This document shows, piece after piece, positions 1 to 9,463 of a DNA stretch of 13,905 nucleotides. How positions within the stretch are numbered: the stretch's first letter is position 1; every line of letters starts with the position of its first letter. The position numbers and the translations under genes are program-made. The DNA is from Blumeriella jaapii. Its lineage: Eukaryota; Ascomycota; Leotiomycetes; Helotiales; Drepanopezizaceae. The stretch lies in NCBI GenBank assembly GCA_009599575.1, contig VWND01000085.1, forward strand, positions 1-13,905. Reading direction: 5' to 3'. The notes under the pieces are model-generated. The model worked only from the letters and a program-made list of their open reading frames with translations. It did no database searches and was not told the DNA's origin.

Positions 1-698
1 CGCCGTGCCCGGCATGTTCTCTCAGTCCGTCGAGCTCCCTCTCTCGAATCCAGCCCACGATTCCCTCTCTGCCTTCCTCGCCTCCACGGCATGGTCTCAT
101 TGCGACCCACCTCCTCCCGACTTTCCCAATAGCTCCCGCGACGAAACTCACCTCATAGCACCACTTTGCTCTCCCGTCTGGCAGAACAGAAACCGCACCT
201 CCTTCAACGTCTGCGAGAACGCATATTTGGCCGACATCTTCCTGTTTTTTTTTGGTTCCGAAGATTTTCTCTGCTCCTGAGGATGAATCGCCCTGCTTTT
301 CGTTTCCCCCAATCAGTGGTGTCGTTGCGCAATTGGTGCTTTCACGATGGTCCAATGCTGCGCTGAGCTGCAGAGCTGTGGTCGGTCGTCAAGCTCGCCT
401 GCATAAGTCTGCACAAGTGGCGCTAAACTGTGCAAGCGCATCTGCACAAACGCCGATCCCGAACCTCAACATTTTGACCTGCGAAATCTATTCTTCGGGA
501 TACCTTCCTTTCGCTGTCCTTTCTCCACTCTGCACTCTTGTGCTCACCTCCTCCAACCATCCATCAGATTGGAATCGCTCTCTCTCCCTCCCCCTCGAAC
601 CTACGAATTCCCCTTTACCACCTTGAGGACGCAAGTCAAATCCAAGCTCCGTTTCGGTCGGTACCAGAAATACAGCACATCCATCTCTCACCCTCACC
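1..698. other. Intergenic or promoter region upstream of the pyruvate carrier gene
   Basis: No protein in this stretch looks real: the short open frames on both strands have no recognisable motif. The last 150 bases look like a fungal promoter and leader. A CT-rich tract runs from about 570 to 600, and CA/TC-rich sequence leads into TCACCATGCC at the start codon at 699. A short run of T lies at 245-252. No TATA box is obvious. Confidence 0.5.
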
Positions 699-1613
699 AT
701 GCCAGCACCCAGTACGCTCTTTCCGCGCCGCGCGCCCAGCTGCCTTCCGCAATGCCCACTTCTTCACCCAACAAGCACAATCGAGCGTCTTCCGGTCCGC
801 GAGGACGCGCTTCCAGCAGGGCGGGAACGCGGGAAAGATGGCAAAGCACCGCTGCGCCCAGGGAGACGCAAAGCTGGTTCAAGAGGATGTGGGATAGTCC
901 TATCGGCATAAAGACTGTGCATTTCTGGTAAGTTCTTGCCAATCTACCCCTTCAAGAAAAGGGAGGGTATGGAAAACGGCTGGAGATCAGATGCTGATTG
1001 CGAGTGTTGTACGGCTCCGGTCATGAAGGTCTCTACAAACTACCTCCGTTTTGTCCCTGATAAATCCTCGGGGCCGGGAACGTTGCTTTGGAGAGGTGAC
1101 TGGGATGCAGCTTCTATAGCATGCCCGTTTCTGGGAGCTATCCCTCCTTTTTTGTGCGCGCACGAAAACTACCCAATACATTGTCCTCGTCTCGGCCGGC
1201 ATCTCAACATGTACCGCGTCCAGCCGAGAATCTCTCTCTCCCTACGCAAAACCTTGCCCTCACAGCCACTCGCCTGAATCTGGGCTCGATTTGTGTTTCA
1301 TCAGTTATCCCAAAAAAATGTCTTTACTTTCCCTTCTTCTCCTTTCTTTAAATCTCTCGCCCCCCTCTCCTCCCATCCTCCTCCAAGCCAAAACAAACAT
1401 CGTGAGGCAAAGACGGAAGGTTCTCTGACAATGCGGCCACAGCCTCGCACAACAACGCTAAACTTCTTCCTCGGCCTCGTCGGCGTCATCCAGGTATCCC
1501 GTATAGGCGATGTACAACTACGGCAGCCGGCAACGAAGCACCAGCGCGCAGCTTGAAGAGGCCAGGAGAGCGTGGTGGAGACGGCAGAGGGACTAAAGGC
1601 CGAGGCTTGTTAA
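699..1613 (+). CDS. MPC2: Mitochondrial pyruvate carrier subunit, MPC2/MPC3 type (frame broken)
   Basis: MPC proteins form a heterodimer in the mitochondrial inner membrane that imports pyruvate. The first exon opens at 699 and reads, with two one-base shifts (near 714-721 and 826-838), through an Arg/Phe/Ala-rich presequence into WFKRMWDSPIGIKTVHFW, a hallmark of the family; it ends at a GTAAGT donor at 928. APVMK follows at about 1015. The RPAENLSL and QNLALTAT block lies at about 1207-1270. NFFLGLVGVIQVSR at 1461-1502 is the last membrane segment. An acidic tail probably ends at TAA 1611-1613. Breaks relative to the family include an extra A at 1277-1278, an extra C at 1299, an extra G at 1506 and a shift near 1560. 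The acceptor expected before APVMK reads AC instead of AG, and the second acceptor (near 1175) has no AG. The third intron probably ends at the CAG at 1440-1442. Family assignment is firm. Exon borders are approximate, and a pseudogene is possible. Confidence 0.8.
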
Positions 1614-2079
1614 GGCTGTTAAGTCGTAACAAAGACGCATTGGACGGTGAGGGATCGAGCTGTGGTCCGCCACAGGAAGAAGGGTAGTGGGAAAGGGTGG
1701 ACGGAGCGAGAATGTACGAGAAGCTGAGAGACACATAGAACGCAGGTTTTAGATCGCTTTAGCAAGTACGAACTTTTCTCAAGGCGTTATGTGCCTCTAA
1801 GCATATCGATTTTCCTACACTCACGTTTTCACTAACCATTACACTTGTACTTCCGTTTTAAGTGTTTTTGAGACACTCATCTAAGGTGTTGTTGGGGATG
1901 TTCGAAAAAGCTTTCCTTCTCTTCACATAGCTATACACTCATCCGCAAGCCGCCCCTCTTGCAACCTCTTCCTTCTTTCTCCTCCCCTCTGACAAAACCA
2001 AGCCTTTTCTCAAGTATCTCACCAAGGCCTAAGCTCAGAAAACCTACCCTCACTACGTGCTTTTATTGCTTGATTCATG

Positions 2080-2262
2080 CTCTCATTCTCTCTTCTCTCT
2101 CTCATTCTCTCATCTCTCTCATTCTCTCTTCTCTCATTCTCTCATTCTCTCATTCTCGCTCATTCTCTCTCATTCTCTCATTCTCTCATTCTCCTCATTC
2201 TCTCATTCTCTCATCTCTCTCATTCTCTCATTCTCTCATTCTCTCATTCCTCTTCTCTCTCA
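2080..2262. repeat. CTCATT / TCTCATTC microsatellite tract
   Basis: The tract is built from TCTCATTC, TCTCATT and TCTC units in irregular order, almost pure pyrimidine plus one A per unit. All three forward frames through it are open and read Ser/Leu/His/Phe-rich low complexity, which is a by-product of the repeat. It grades into C-rich runs (CATCCCCCC and similar) up to about 2400. Confidence 0.9.
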
Positions 2263-2856
2263 TCCCCCCATCCCCCCATTCCCCCTCCATTCCTCCCTTA
2301 TCCCCCTTCCCCCCCCCTCCCTGCCCCATCCAACGCCATCCTCCTCTCTCGTCACCCCCCCTTCAAAAACCTCCCCCCCCCGGAAACCCAACCCTCCACC
2401 CGCCTCCAAGTCCATCCATCATCGTCAGCAAGCCAGATCACCTCGCGATTTTAGAAAAACCAGCTGCACAAATTACTCAGTCCACCGCATCGACAACGGC
2501 CCACCCACACTTCACATCATGAAATCTCGCCGACGAATGCGTCTCGTCTCTGCGATCGATTCCCGTGTTTTCCTTCTCATCTCTAGAGATAGAACTCCCC
2601 TCCCCCCCCCCAGAAAGAAGCCCGGAACGTGGCTCGAGAGCCGGCAGCCACGTGCGCTGTTCTCCCACGTCGCATGCAAAGGCTCGATCGAGAAGTCGTG
2701 CGTTTGTTCCCCCCGCCACCGCTACGTTACGTTACAGTACAGCACGTGAGAGTTGCACGAGCAAACCGTTGACAGACAACCGGCACAGGTGGGAAATCCT
2801 CGCGTGTTGCCGTAAGGTAAACAAGCGAGCGGGACCTTAGCGAGCGGGAAAGGTCA

Positions 2857-2868
2857 TACAGTACTGTA
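2857..2868. repeat. Perfect 12-bp palindrome TACAGTACTGTA
   Basis: TACAGTACTGTA is its own reverse complement and runs on into GTACGTA. The same core recurs at 7131-7150, 7497-7525, 7628-7644 and 13735-13760, always between genes. Confidence 0.8.
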
Positions 2869-3002
2869 CGGTACGTAACCCACGTTCGGATCCACGTTGT
2901 CCTGCGTGCGCTCTTTCATGTTATAACCCCAGACTCCAAAGCACAAGATGCATAGGTAGCAAATCATTGGAATTAATATGTACAATCCATGCAAACCGAA
3001 CG

Positions 3003-3078
3003 TACATACATACATACATAGCATACAAGACCACGCAATTCGAATACCTCCCTCCCGCACCTTTGCTTGCTTGCTTGC
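3003..3078. repeat. TACA and TTGC tetranucleotide tracts
   Basis: A (TACA)n run lies at 3003-3020 and a four-unit TTGC run at 3063-3078, both short simple repeats in the intergenic DNA 3' of SKT5. Confidence 0.8.
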
Positions 3079-3324
3079 ATATCCGACGCAAGCAGCAAAC
3101 AAACCGATTCCGAATTCCACAACAGCGCCCAAAGCATTTTTGCTCCCGTATAACTCCTTTCCCAGCGTTCTCCTTCCCTTTTCTCAAGTCTTTCTCCAGA
3201 TTGTCTCCGCTCCGTTCACACACATCTGGGTCCAGCCCGACGACACACCTTGCCACCTATGCCCACATGACCTCATCCTCCATGAACCCATCGACTACTT
3301 GCCACCCAGTCCGACAGCTCACGC

Positions 3325-6300
3325 TCACATGAGAAGACACACTCCCCTTCATTCTGCTTGCCCACCTTAGACCTCGAGATGCGCTCTCGGGACTTGTTCC
3401 CGCCCCTCTTGAGATCCTCCAGACGCTCACGAGCCTTCGGGAAGTTTTTGCGCTGAGGGGCGTCGTCAGAAAAAACACACAACAGACACGAGATGGAAAG
3501 AGAACATACCAGCTGCCCTCCAATACCACCTCTTCGCGTCCTCCAGATTCGCCGGGCTACCGATCCCCACCTCGGTGAAATACCCATCGCATACTCCGCC
3601 TTAGCCAGTCCCGCCATGGGCCGCCTTGCGCGCCCACAGATATGCCTCCGTATCGCTCTGCTGCAGGTGGCCCTCGCTGCCTGTGAGATACCACCCGCTC
3701 AAGGCCAGCTCGCTCTGGTGTTCCTCCTGCGCGCACGGCGGCTTTCGAGTACCACATGATGCTCAGCCGGGGGTCAATAGGGCATCCAAACAGACCGTAC
3801 TCGTACGCGGCACCCGAGACGGAACTGGGAGAACTTGTAGCCGAGGTCGGCGGCTTGTTGGAAGAGGGAGTAAGAGTAGGCTTCGTCGCGGGTGACCGCG
3901 TTTGTCTGCCTGTGCCGTGCCCTCATACAGAAGGGCGAGCTCGTGCAAAGGCGTGGGGATTCTCGGCATCTGCGCGCTCAGCGGCCCGCTTGAGCCAAGT
4001 GACTGCTTCTTTGGGGGTCCTTGGGTTGGCCGAGCAGCCCTTTGAGGAGGATCATACCCATCTTGTACATGGCAGGTGTGTCACCAAGCATGGCAGCGCG
4101 TTTGTACCATTGAATCGCCTTCAGAGGGTTCTTTGCGCGTGCCGCCCCCTTCATCGTTGCCAAGTTCGCAGCAGACAGCTGTGCGGTAAGCAGCGGCGGC
4201 ATGGCCGGCCTTAGCAGCAGACTGGTACAGAGTAAAGGCTTCCTTGTTATCGGGTTCGAGGCCGAGAGCACCGCGGCCATAGCAGTCCGCTAGGTAGAAC
4301 ATGGCCTCGACGTGTTGCTGCTGGGCAAGTTTTTTGAGCAGCTTGTAGGCGTCTACGATGTACTTTTCGCGTGTTTTTGATCTGGGGCTCGCTTATCGGG
4401 AATGTGAGGGGTGAGTACTTCGGCCGCGTCCACGAGACGGCGGGCGAGTAGCATGGCAGCGGCTTGATCTGCCGGTCTATTCCTGACGGTGACTCGCAAC
4501 TGTTCGAGCTCGGCGACAGTGACTGTGGATGGATCGCTAGGTGTGGCGGCCCCAGCAACCGGAGGAGCCCCATTAGCTGGAGGTGGCGCCTGCTGTGGTT
4601 GCTGCATAGGATTGACGGTATTGACGTTATTGTAGTTCCTAACAGGAGGTGGTCTGTTATTCGCCTGATTGGCTAAAGAGTTCGGGATCAAGCCAGGGCG
4701 AACCGGTACTGGATGAGAAGGTAGGGCATCGCCGTTTAGCGGAGTAGGCATCGTGTTTGTTCTGCCCATCCCAGGGTTCGCACCAGACCCTGGAGGAAAG
4801 CCATTGAAGCCAGGTCTGGGACCGTTCGGCAGACCATTCATAGGTCGCCCGGGAGGTCCACCGCGACCTGCTCCTGGAGCTGCCGATTGACTGCGAGGCG
4901 GAGGAGCGTAGCCATTCTGTTGGGCCGGGTAGTCATACTCACCAAATCCTTGCGGTGGGGGTCCTCTGGGCCCTGGGTTGTATCCATTCCCATACCCATC
5001 GTCACGAGCATAGTCATTTGGCATAGGAGGTACATTGCCAGCCATCTCGAAGACAGCGGACTGGGATGGAGCTCGCGCATGATGCCTGATCTCCGGTCGA
5101 GATTGCACAGGCTTCACCTGATGGTAGGGATTTTGCTGCGGGGACTGAAGATGCGCATCTATCGAGGTGCCTCTTCTGTGCGGTCCGAGCGCAGCGGGAT
5201 TGGCGTCGAAATTGGGCATGTCCGAGCCTGCGGATCTAGGTCGTCCTGGGCGGGGTTCCTCGTAGTACTCGTTGTAGATATTGGTGACGCTCTCCCGATA
5301 GCCTCCATCCTCATAGGTTTCAGCGGAGGCCGGCGGTGGTTGGTTCGGGAAGGCTCGCTGAGGAGGGGGTCGATTTTTCCATTCGCGGTACTAGGTCTTG
5401 GGGCGCCTCTTCCTCCAGCACCATGTAAAGGCACACTTGGGCCAGGTCCGTCCATCGTAGACATTGGTGGCTGGTGCCCCATGGGACCTGGCGCTTGGTT
5501 CGGCATTGTCATACCTCGTGAAGGCGGTCCTGAATCTTGTCTCCCTCCCTGCGCCCATCCATTGTGAGACGGTTCGTAGCCGTTTGGTCTAGGAGCGCCA
5601 GGGCCCGGGATCGGTCCCGGAGGACCTCTGCGCGGCTCTGGAGACCCTTGCGATGGCGGCCATTGAGGGGGTTGCCCTCTCACTGGTCCGCTTCTCGAGG
5701 TTTCGGCTGAGGTCCGTCCATAGGTGTTCGGTGGAGGCCGCGGCGGGTTGTCCAGAGAAGAGCGTCCGTAGTCTTCCATCGAAGCACCTCTCGGGGGGTA
5801 GTCGCCTTGACCCGGGCCACCAGGCCCTCTCGGTCTGTCCTGCGGTGGTGGGCCGCCGACTTCCAACGCCGCCATCTTCTGCAAGATTCCTCGCTCTTCC
5901 GACACACGGCCGTCTTGGGCTTTGCGCCTGGAAACGTCGGAAACGGGTTGTCCCAGGGCGCGTTCTGCGGCGACGTGAGTGGTGACTTGAGAGCTTTTTT
6001 CGCGGCGGCCCGTGTCCTTTGCGGTGGCCCTCGGGCTGTTCAAGTTAGGACAAGCTGTGGTGATTCACGAAATACATGACTTACCTCCCGGGTCGGAATT
6101 TGCATGCCTCTCCATAGGAGCAGGTCTGCCTCCTCTGCCAGGGGCCCCATTGAGGTATCCTCTCCCTTGTCCACCCCCGCGTTGGTCATAGGCGCCCCTC
6201 TGTCCATCCGCGGGCGGTGGTCGTTGCATGGGCGGTCCACGGTTTGCGTCGCCCATCGGGGGTCTCGGTCCTGGTCTGCCTGCCGCCTCCCCTCGGTGGT

Positions 6301-6619
6301 GGCCTGCCGCCTCTCGCCCCCTCTCGTTGCCATAGTACTCCGGTTGAGGCGGGTAGTTCTGGTTCTGCGGCGGATACGGATACGCATGTCCCCTCCCCCC
6401 TCCGTTTTGGTATCCTCCTGCGCCCTCGTAGCCTTGATTCTGGGCATAGGCGTTGTTGTCGTAGTCGTCGTAGCCGTAGCCGTCGTCCTGATACTGGTCG
6501 TACTGCTGAGGCGCGTATGGTCCTTGGGGCGCCGGAGGTTGCGCGTAGCCTTGCGGAGGCCCGGGTCTCGGCGCTCCCCGTGGTGGCGGAGGTTGGTAGT
6601 AGTTCTGATCGTAAGCCAT
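3325..6619 (-). CDS. SKT5: Chitin synthase III activator, SKT5/CHS4 type, Sel1-repeat protein (frame broken)
   Basis: In yeast Skt5/Chs4 activates chitin synthase III (Chs3) and helps place it at the plasma membrane. The start at 6619 (MAYDQNYYQ) has a GCCATGG context; an upstream in-frame Met at 6742 is less likely. Exon 1 (6619-6085) is Pro/Gly/Tyr-rich and disordered. Intron 1 (6084-6036) has GTAAGT and CTAAC. Exon 2 (6035-3510) has an NPFPTFP block, more disorder, then about seven Sel1 repeats from about 4410 onward. Intron 2 (3509-3453) has GTATGT and CTGAC. Exon 3 (3452-3325) encodes FPKARERLEDLKRGG and a basic tail. The reading frame shifts at about 5912 (base missing), T5 at 5374-5378 (missing), T5 at 4374-4378 (missing), 4129-4134 (extra), G5 at 4013-4017 (extra), 3947 (extra), 3901 (extra), 3813 (extra), 3730 (extra), 3618 (extra), 3583 (missing) and T5 at 3445-3449 (extra). 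The protein text between shifts is well conserved. Net length is about 1,060 residues. Transcription is divergent from CBP4. Confidence 0.9.
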
Positions 6620-6991
6620 GGCCGCTGGAGTCGCGGTCGAGGTTGAGGACGAAGTGGAATGTTTCAGACAAAGTCGCACCCCTCGGGTCCGGAGAGGTCG
6701 GATTGGGAAGCTCCTAAGACACACAGAACATGGATCAATCAAGCGCGCGCGGGAGAGTCACGTAGCTGAGCAGCGCTTCTCGTCCGTCGTACTGTGCTGT
6801 AGGAATGGTTGTGTTGAGGTCGACACCGGACTTCTTCGAGAGAAAGGAAGTGTGGATCGAGCGAGCGTGGTGTTGTGTCGTATTGAAGTCCGAGCTGACT
6901 GGAGCGTCAAACGGGCGCCAAGACACGACAGTCAACGTACCCCAAAGGTGTGTCAGTCTTTATTTACATACGACTACATATAGCCCTCGAC

Positions 6992-7023
6992 TCGCCAACT
7001 CGCCAACTTGCCAACTTGCCAAC
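6992..7023. repeat. Four tandem copies of an 8-mer (TCGCCAAC/TTGCCAAC)
   Basis: Units lie at 6992-6999, 7000-7007, 7008-7015 and 7016-7023. The first two read TCGCCAAC and the last two TTGCCAAC. The array sits about 375-405 bp upstream of the SKT5 start codon. Confidence 0.85.
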
Positions 7024-7293
7024 TCCTCCACCCTCCATGCCGAGACTTACTATGTATATCAGTGTGAGCTAATCTTATCGAGGCTCACGTTCCTGCAGAG
7101 CATGTATGGATGGACAGTATCTACAAACAATACAGTACAATACAGTACAGGACTCTTCTATGCTGTATTTACTTCGGAGGTCTTGCCTATATTTGTACAA
7201 TCCCGGCCAGATCGTCGAACCTGGTTCCTGCGTATTGAATGTCAGGCACGCAAACACGCCGATTGGCCGTCTTTCAGCGCTCGCTTGCCTTCC

Positions 7294-7323
7294 TCCAATT
7301 GTGGTTCTTCCAATTGTGGTTCC
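7294..7323. repeat. 15-bp tandem duplication
   Basis: TCCAATTGTGGTTCT (7294-7308) is followed directly by TCCAATTGTGGTTCC (7309-7323), one mismatch at the last base. Each copy contains the palindrome CAATTG. Confidence 0.85.
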
Positions 7324-7496
7324 TGCCAATCTGTATGTGCATGTACATACATACACACAGACAGTACAGCACCACTTTTACAAATCAATAGCTGTAAGTG
7401 ATGTAGTGATCCAGTGATCTCATGAAATAGTGATGTTTGCGGTAAAGAGGAAGAAGAAGAAGCACAGCACGTTTCGCATGCAGCGTCCCTCTAGTA

Positions 7497-7525
7497 CTGT
7501 ACTGTATATCCATGCTACAGTACAG
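7497..7525. repeat. 10-bp inverted repeat with 9-nt spacer
   Basis: CTGTACTGTA (7497-7506) and TACAGTACAG (7516-7525) are exact reverse complements around the spacer TATCCATGC. The arms are made of the same TACTGTA core seen elsewhere in the window. Confidence 0.85.
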
Positions 7526-7906
7526 ACAGGACTTATGCCCACCGGTGTCGATCCGCTTTGCAGCACAGAGTAGAATTGAATGTTCGTATTGCCATGGGAA
7601 ACCGAGCCTCCAAAAACCTTACACCTTACTGTATGTACTGTACAATACATTGTGCTAACTAATGTTGACTAGTCGCCGTGCCTGCACGACTCTCTGGGGC
7701 CCCCGGCTGCAGATCTTGTGAACGATCTCAGCACGCACGGTGCGCCGCTTCTCAACCTCCAGATACAGACAGTATCGCCATCGTCATCGGGGAAAAAAGG
7801 CACCGCTGCATCAACAATTCCCACAGCTCTGCTTGCTCGCTTTCCACCCAACAATCACCTCGGCTTCCCCCTTCTCTGCTGCTGCTCCTTCGCAAACTTA
7901 TCAGCC

Positions 7907-8596
7907 ATGCCTCCCAAACCCGGCATCAACTGGGCCATGTACGCCAAGATGGCACTCGCGCAAGTTCTCCCCTCATCCATTACATTAACAACCCCCCCCC
8001 CCCCACCCCCCCCCCCCCCCCCCCCCCCCCCCCAAAAATAACAGAGTCCCTTTACTAACCTCAATGGCACATTCAGAGGAGGCATCTGCTGCATCGGTGG
8101 CCCCGCCCTCGTCATCTGGGTCTCGCCCACCGAGGAAGAGCTCTTCGCGAAATACAGCCCGGGAGCTGCAGAAGCGCAGCCTGGAGAACCGCCAGCGCAA
8201 GCAGGAGGAGTTCGACCACTTCGCCATGAAGCTGAGGGAGTACTCCAAGAGTGACAAGCCGAGTAGGTTTTGCCCCACGCCATACACCACATACACACAT
8301 ATGCCCGTGACCCTGGGGGAGGCGGATAGACAGATGAGTCAATGCTGGCTGGACTTCTCGGCTCGACATATATACATATAAATCTGAAGGAGCTAGGGAG
8401 ATGGCAGATCAGGCATCAAGAGCTTGCAAGCTAATACAAACGAACCAACCTAGTATGGGTCGCAGCCGAGCTCGACGAGCGCAAGACGCGTGACGGCAAG
8501 ATCGCAGAGCAGGCCAAGCTCGTAGAGGAGATGCGGAAGCGCCGGGAGGAGATGCGCAGCGACGGCATCAAGCCCGTGCCGGGCGGGAGTCTGTGA
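7907..8596 (+). CDS. CBP4: CBP4, mitochondrial complex III assembly factor (one frame break)
   Basis: Cbp4 is a small inner-membrane protein that works with Cbp3-Cbp6 on newly made cytochrome b during bc1 complex assembly. Exon 1 (7907-7959) starts [17 protein letters not shown]. Exon 2 (8077-8262) gives the single membrane span [15 protein letters not shown], then [13 protein letters not shown] and, one base out of frame, [18 protein letters not shown] and EYSKSDKP. Exon 3 (8454-8596) gives [11 protein letters not shown] and a charged, Lys/Glu/Arg-rich coiled tail ending PVPGGSL. Intron 1 (7960-8076) starts GCAAGT rather than GT; intron 2 (8263-8453) is GTAGGT...TAG with CTAAT. Joining the exons restores Ala-Gly-Gly and Pro-Ile-Trp across the junctions. 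The one break is an extra G in CCCGGG at 8158-8163. Without that base the product is 126 residues, in the usual range for the family. Confidence 0.9.
7960..8076 (+). other. GC-AG intron of CBP4 with long poly-C tract
   Basis: Donor GCAAGT at 7960, branch point ACTAAC at about 8054-8059, acceptor CAG at 8074-8076. Only this donor keeps the reading frame and the Ala-Gly-Gly of the membrane span. Between donor and branch point lie C13 (7992-8004), one A, and C28 (8006-8033). A T-to-C substitution or sequencing error in a GTAAGT donor would look the same. Confidence 0.75.
7992..8033. repeat. Poly-C tract, C13-A-C28
   Basis: A 42-base run of C interrupted once, at A8005. On the minus strand this is a G28 plus G13 tract, which could form G-quadruplexes. 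Confidence 0.95.
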
Positions 8597-9463
8597 TGCG
8601 TGGGAATGAACAAATGATCGTGTATGCATATGACGGGCGTTTGAGGTGTTGGGTGGGGCCCCGAGGGGGGAGGGAGGGGGAGAGGATGAGGTCTCTCTAG
8701 CTCTCTAGGTGGGCATTGAGATGATTCATGGTTGGGGATCAAGGTTCGTACCACCGAGGAACAGTCGGTGGAGTAATCGAAATGGGTTGAATTGGAGTGG
8801 AGGATGGGGGGTGGGAAGAAGAAAGGGAAAGGGAGGCATGCAATCGAGACCAGAAGGATAGTACACAGGGTCAGCACCCGACGCCATAAGTATGAATGTT
8901 TTGGTGTTCTGGACGTGAAAAGAGGGATGGCCGGAAGCCCGAATATACACTTACCTGCCTACTTGCATCAAACCTGCTGTCGTTTTTTTCTGTTAAACGT
9001 GTTCCGGGACTGTTTCGGAAGTGTTTTTTTTGAAGAAGTATGCATCGTACTTTCTTATAGCTTTCTGTTTGTGATGGCTTTAGCTGGCGTACAGGTGTGT
9101 TGCAAGTCTTGTTTGAAAACGTAGCGGAAAGAATTTGATTGAGATTCGTGCTTTTGGTCTTTTGGGCCAAATACACAAGTCATATAGCTTGCTCACGCGA
9201 AAAGCATATATACTGCTTTGCATTAAAAAAACGTGGTTTTTTCCGTACGTTATACGGCTCGGTTTTTAAAGTTACTGGATTTGCGGTTTGTTTTATAATT
9301 CGCTGTAAAAAAAATCAAATCCGTCATTTTTTTTTTTTTTTTGGTTTTTAACTTGATTTTGCTTCAGAAATACTACTGATCAATCATATATCGATAACTG
9401 AAAAAGAATTGGTTTTATTCTGTTTTTTAAATAAATCTATAATTTGACAGTAATATAAAGCTG

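Larger units (their letters stand above)
1614..3324. other. Intergenic region between convergent MPC2 and SKT5
   Basis: This 1.7 kb holds no gene I can support. From 1614 to about 2070 I see only unstructured sequence. A CTCATT-type microsatellite (2080-2262) and C-rich runs (to about 2400, and again at 2600-2612) follow. Small GTAC-centred elements lie at 2732-2745 and 2857-2868. Tetranucleotide tracts (TACA at 3003-3020, TTGC at 3063-3078) lie on the SKT5 side. The flanking genes converge here, so both 3' UTRs must lie inside it. Confidence 0.6.
6620..7906. other. Intergenic region between divergent SKT5 and CBP4
   Basis: This 1.3 kb must hold both promoters. No gene is supported. It contains an 8-bp tandem array (6992-7023), two tandem copies of a 10-mer containing TACAGTACA (7131-7150), a 15-bp tandem duplication (7294-7323) and a GTACTGTA inverted repeat (7497-7525). 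No TATA box is clear near either start codon. Confidence 0.6.

Noticed and set aside
1494..1506. GTATCCCGTATAG as a mini-intron in the last MPC2 exon
   Set aside because: Thirteen bases is far too short for a spliceosomal intron, and it would remove the conserved VSR; one extra base is simpler.
1959..2749. Long overlapping open frames in all three forward frames, Ser/Leu/His/Phe-rich
   Set aside because: They are produced by the CTCATT microsatellite and C-rich runs; no motif, no splice sites, and all frames are open equally.
4887..5567. 226-residue plus-strand frame
   Set aside because: Antisense to the disordered, low-complexity part of SKT5, with no recognisable domain.
6104..6717. Plus-strand Val/Arg-rich frames of 160-180 residues opposite SKT5
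   Set aside because: Antisense readings of the Pro/Gly/Tyr-rich SKT5 N-terminus; biased composition keeps the other strand open.
7985..8298. Minus-strand frames with a long poly-Gly stretch opposite CBP4
   Set aside because: They are the complement of the intronic poly-C tract and of CBP4 exons, which have strong family evidence on the plus strand.
8431..8877. 148-residue minus-strand frame after CBP4
   Set aside because: Overlaps CBP4 exon 3 and G-rich downstream DNA; Pro/Ser/His-rich with no motif.
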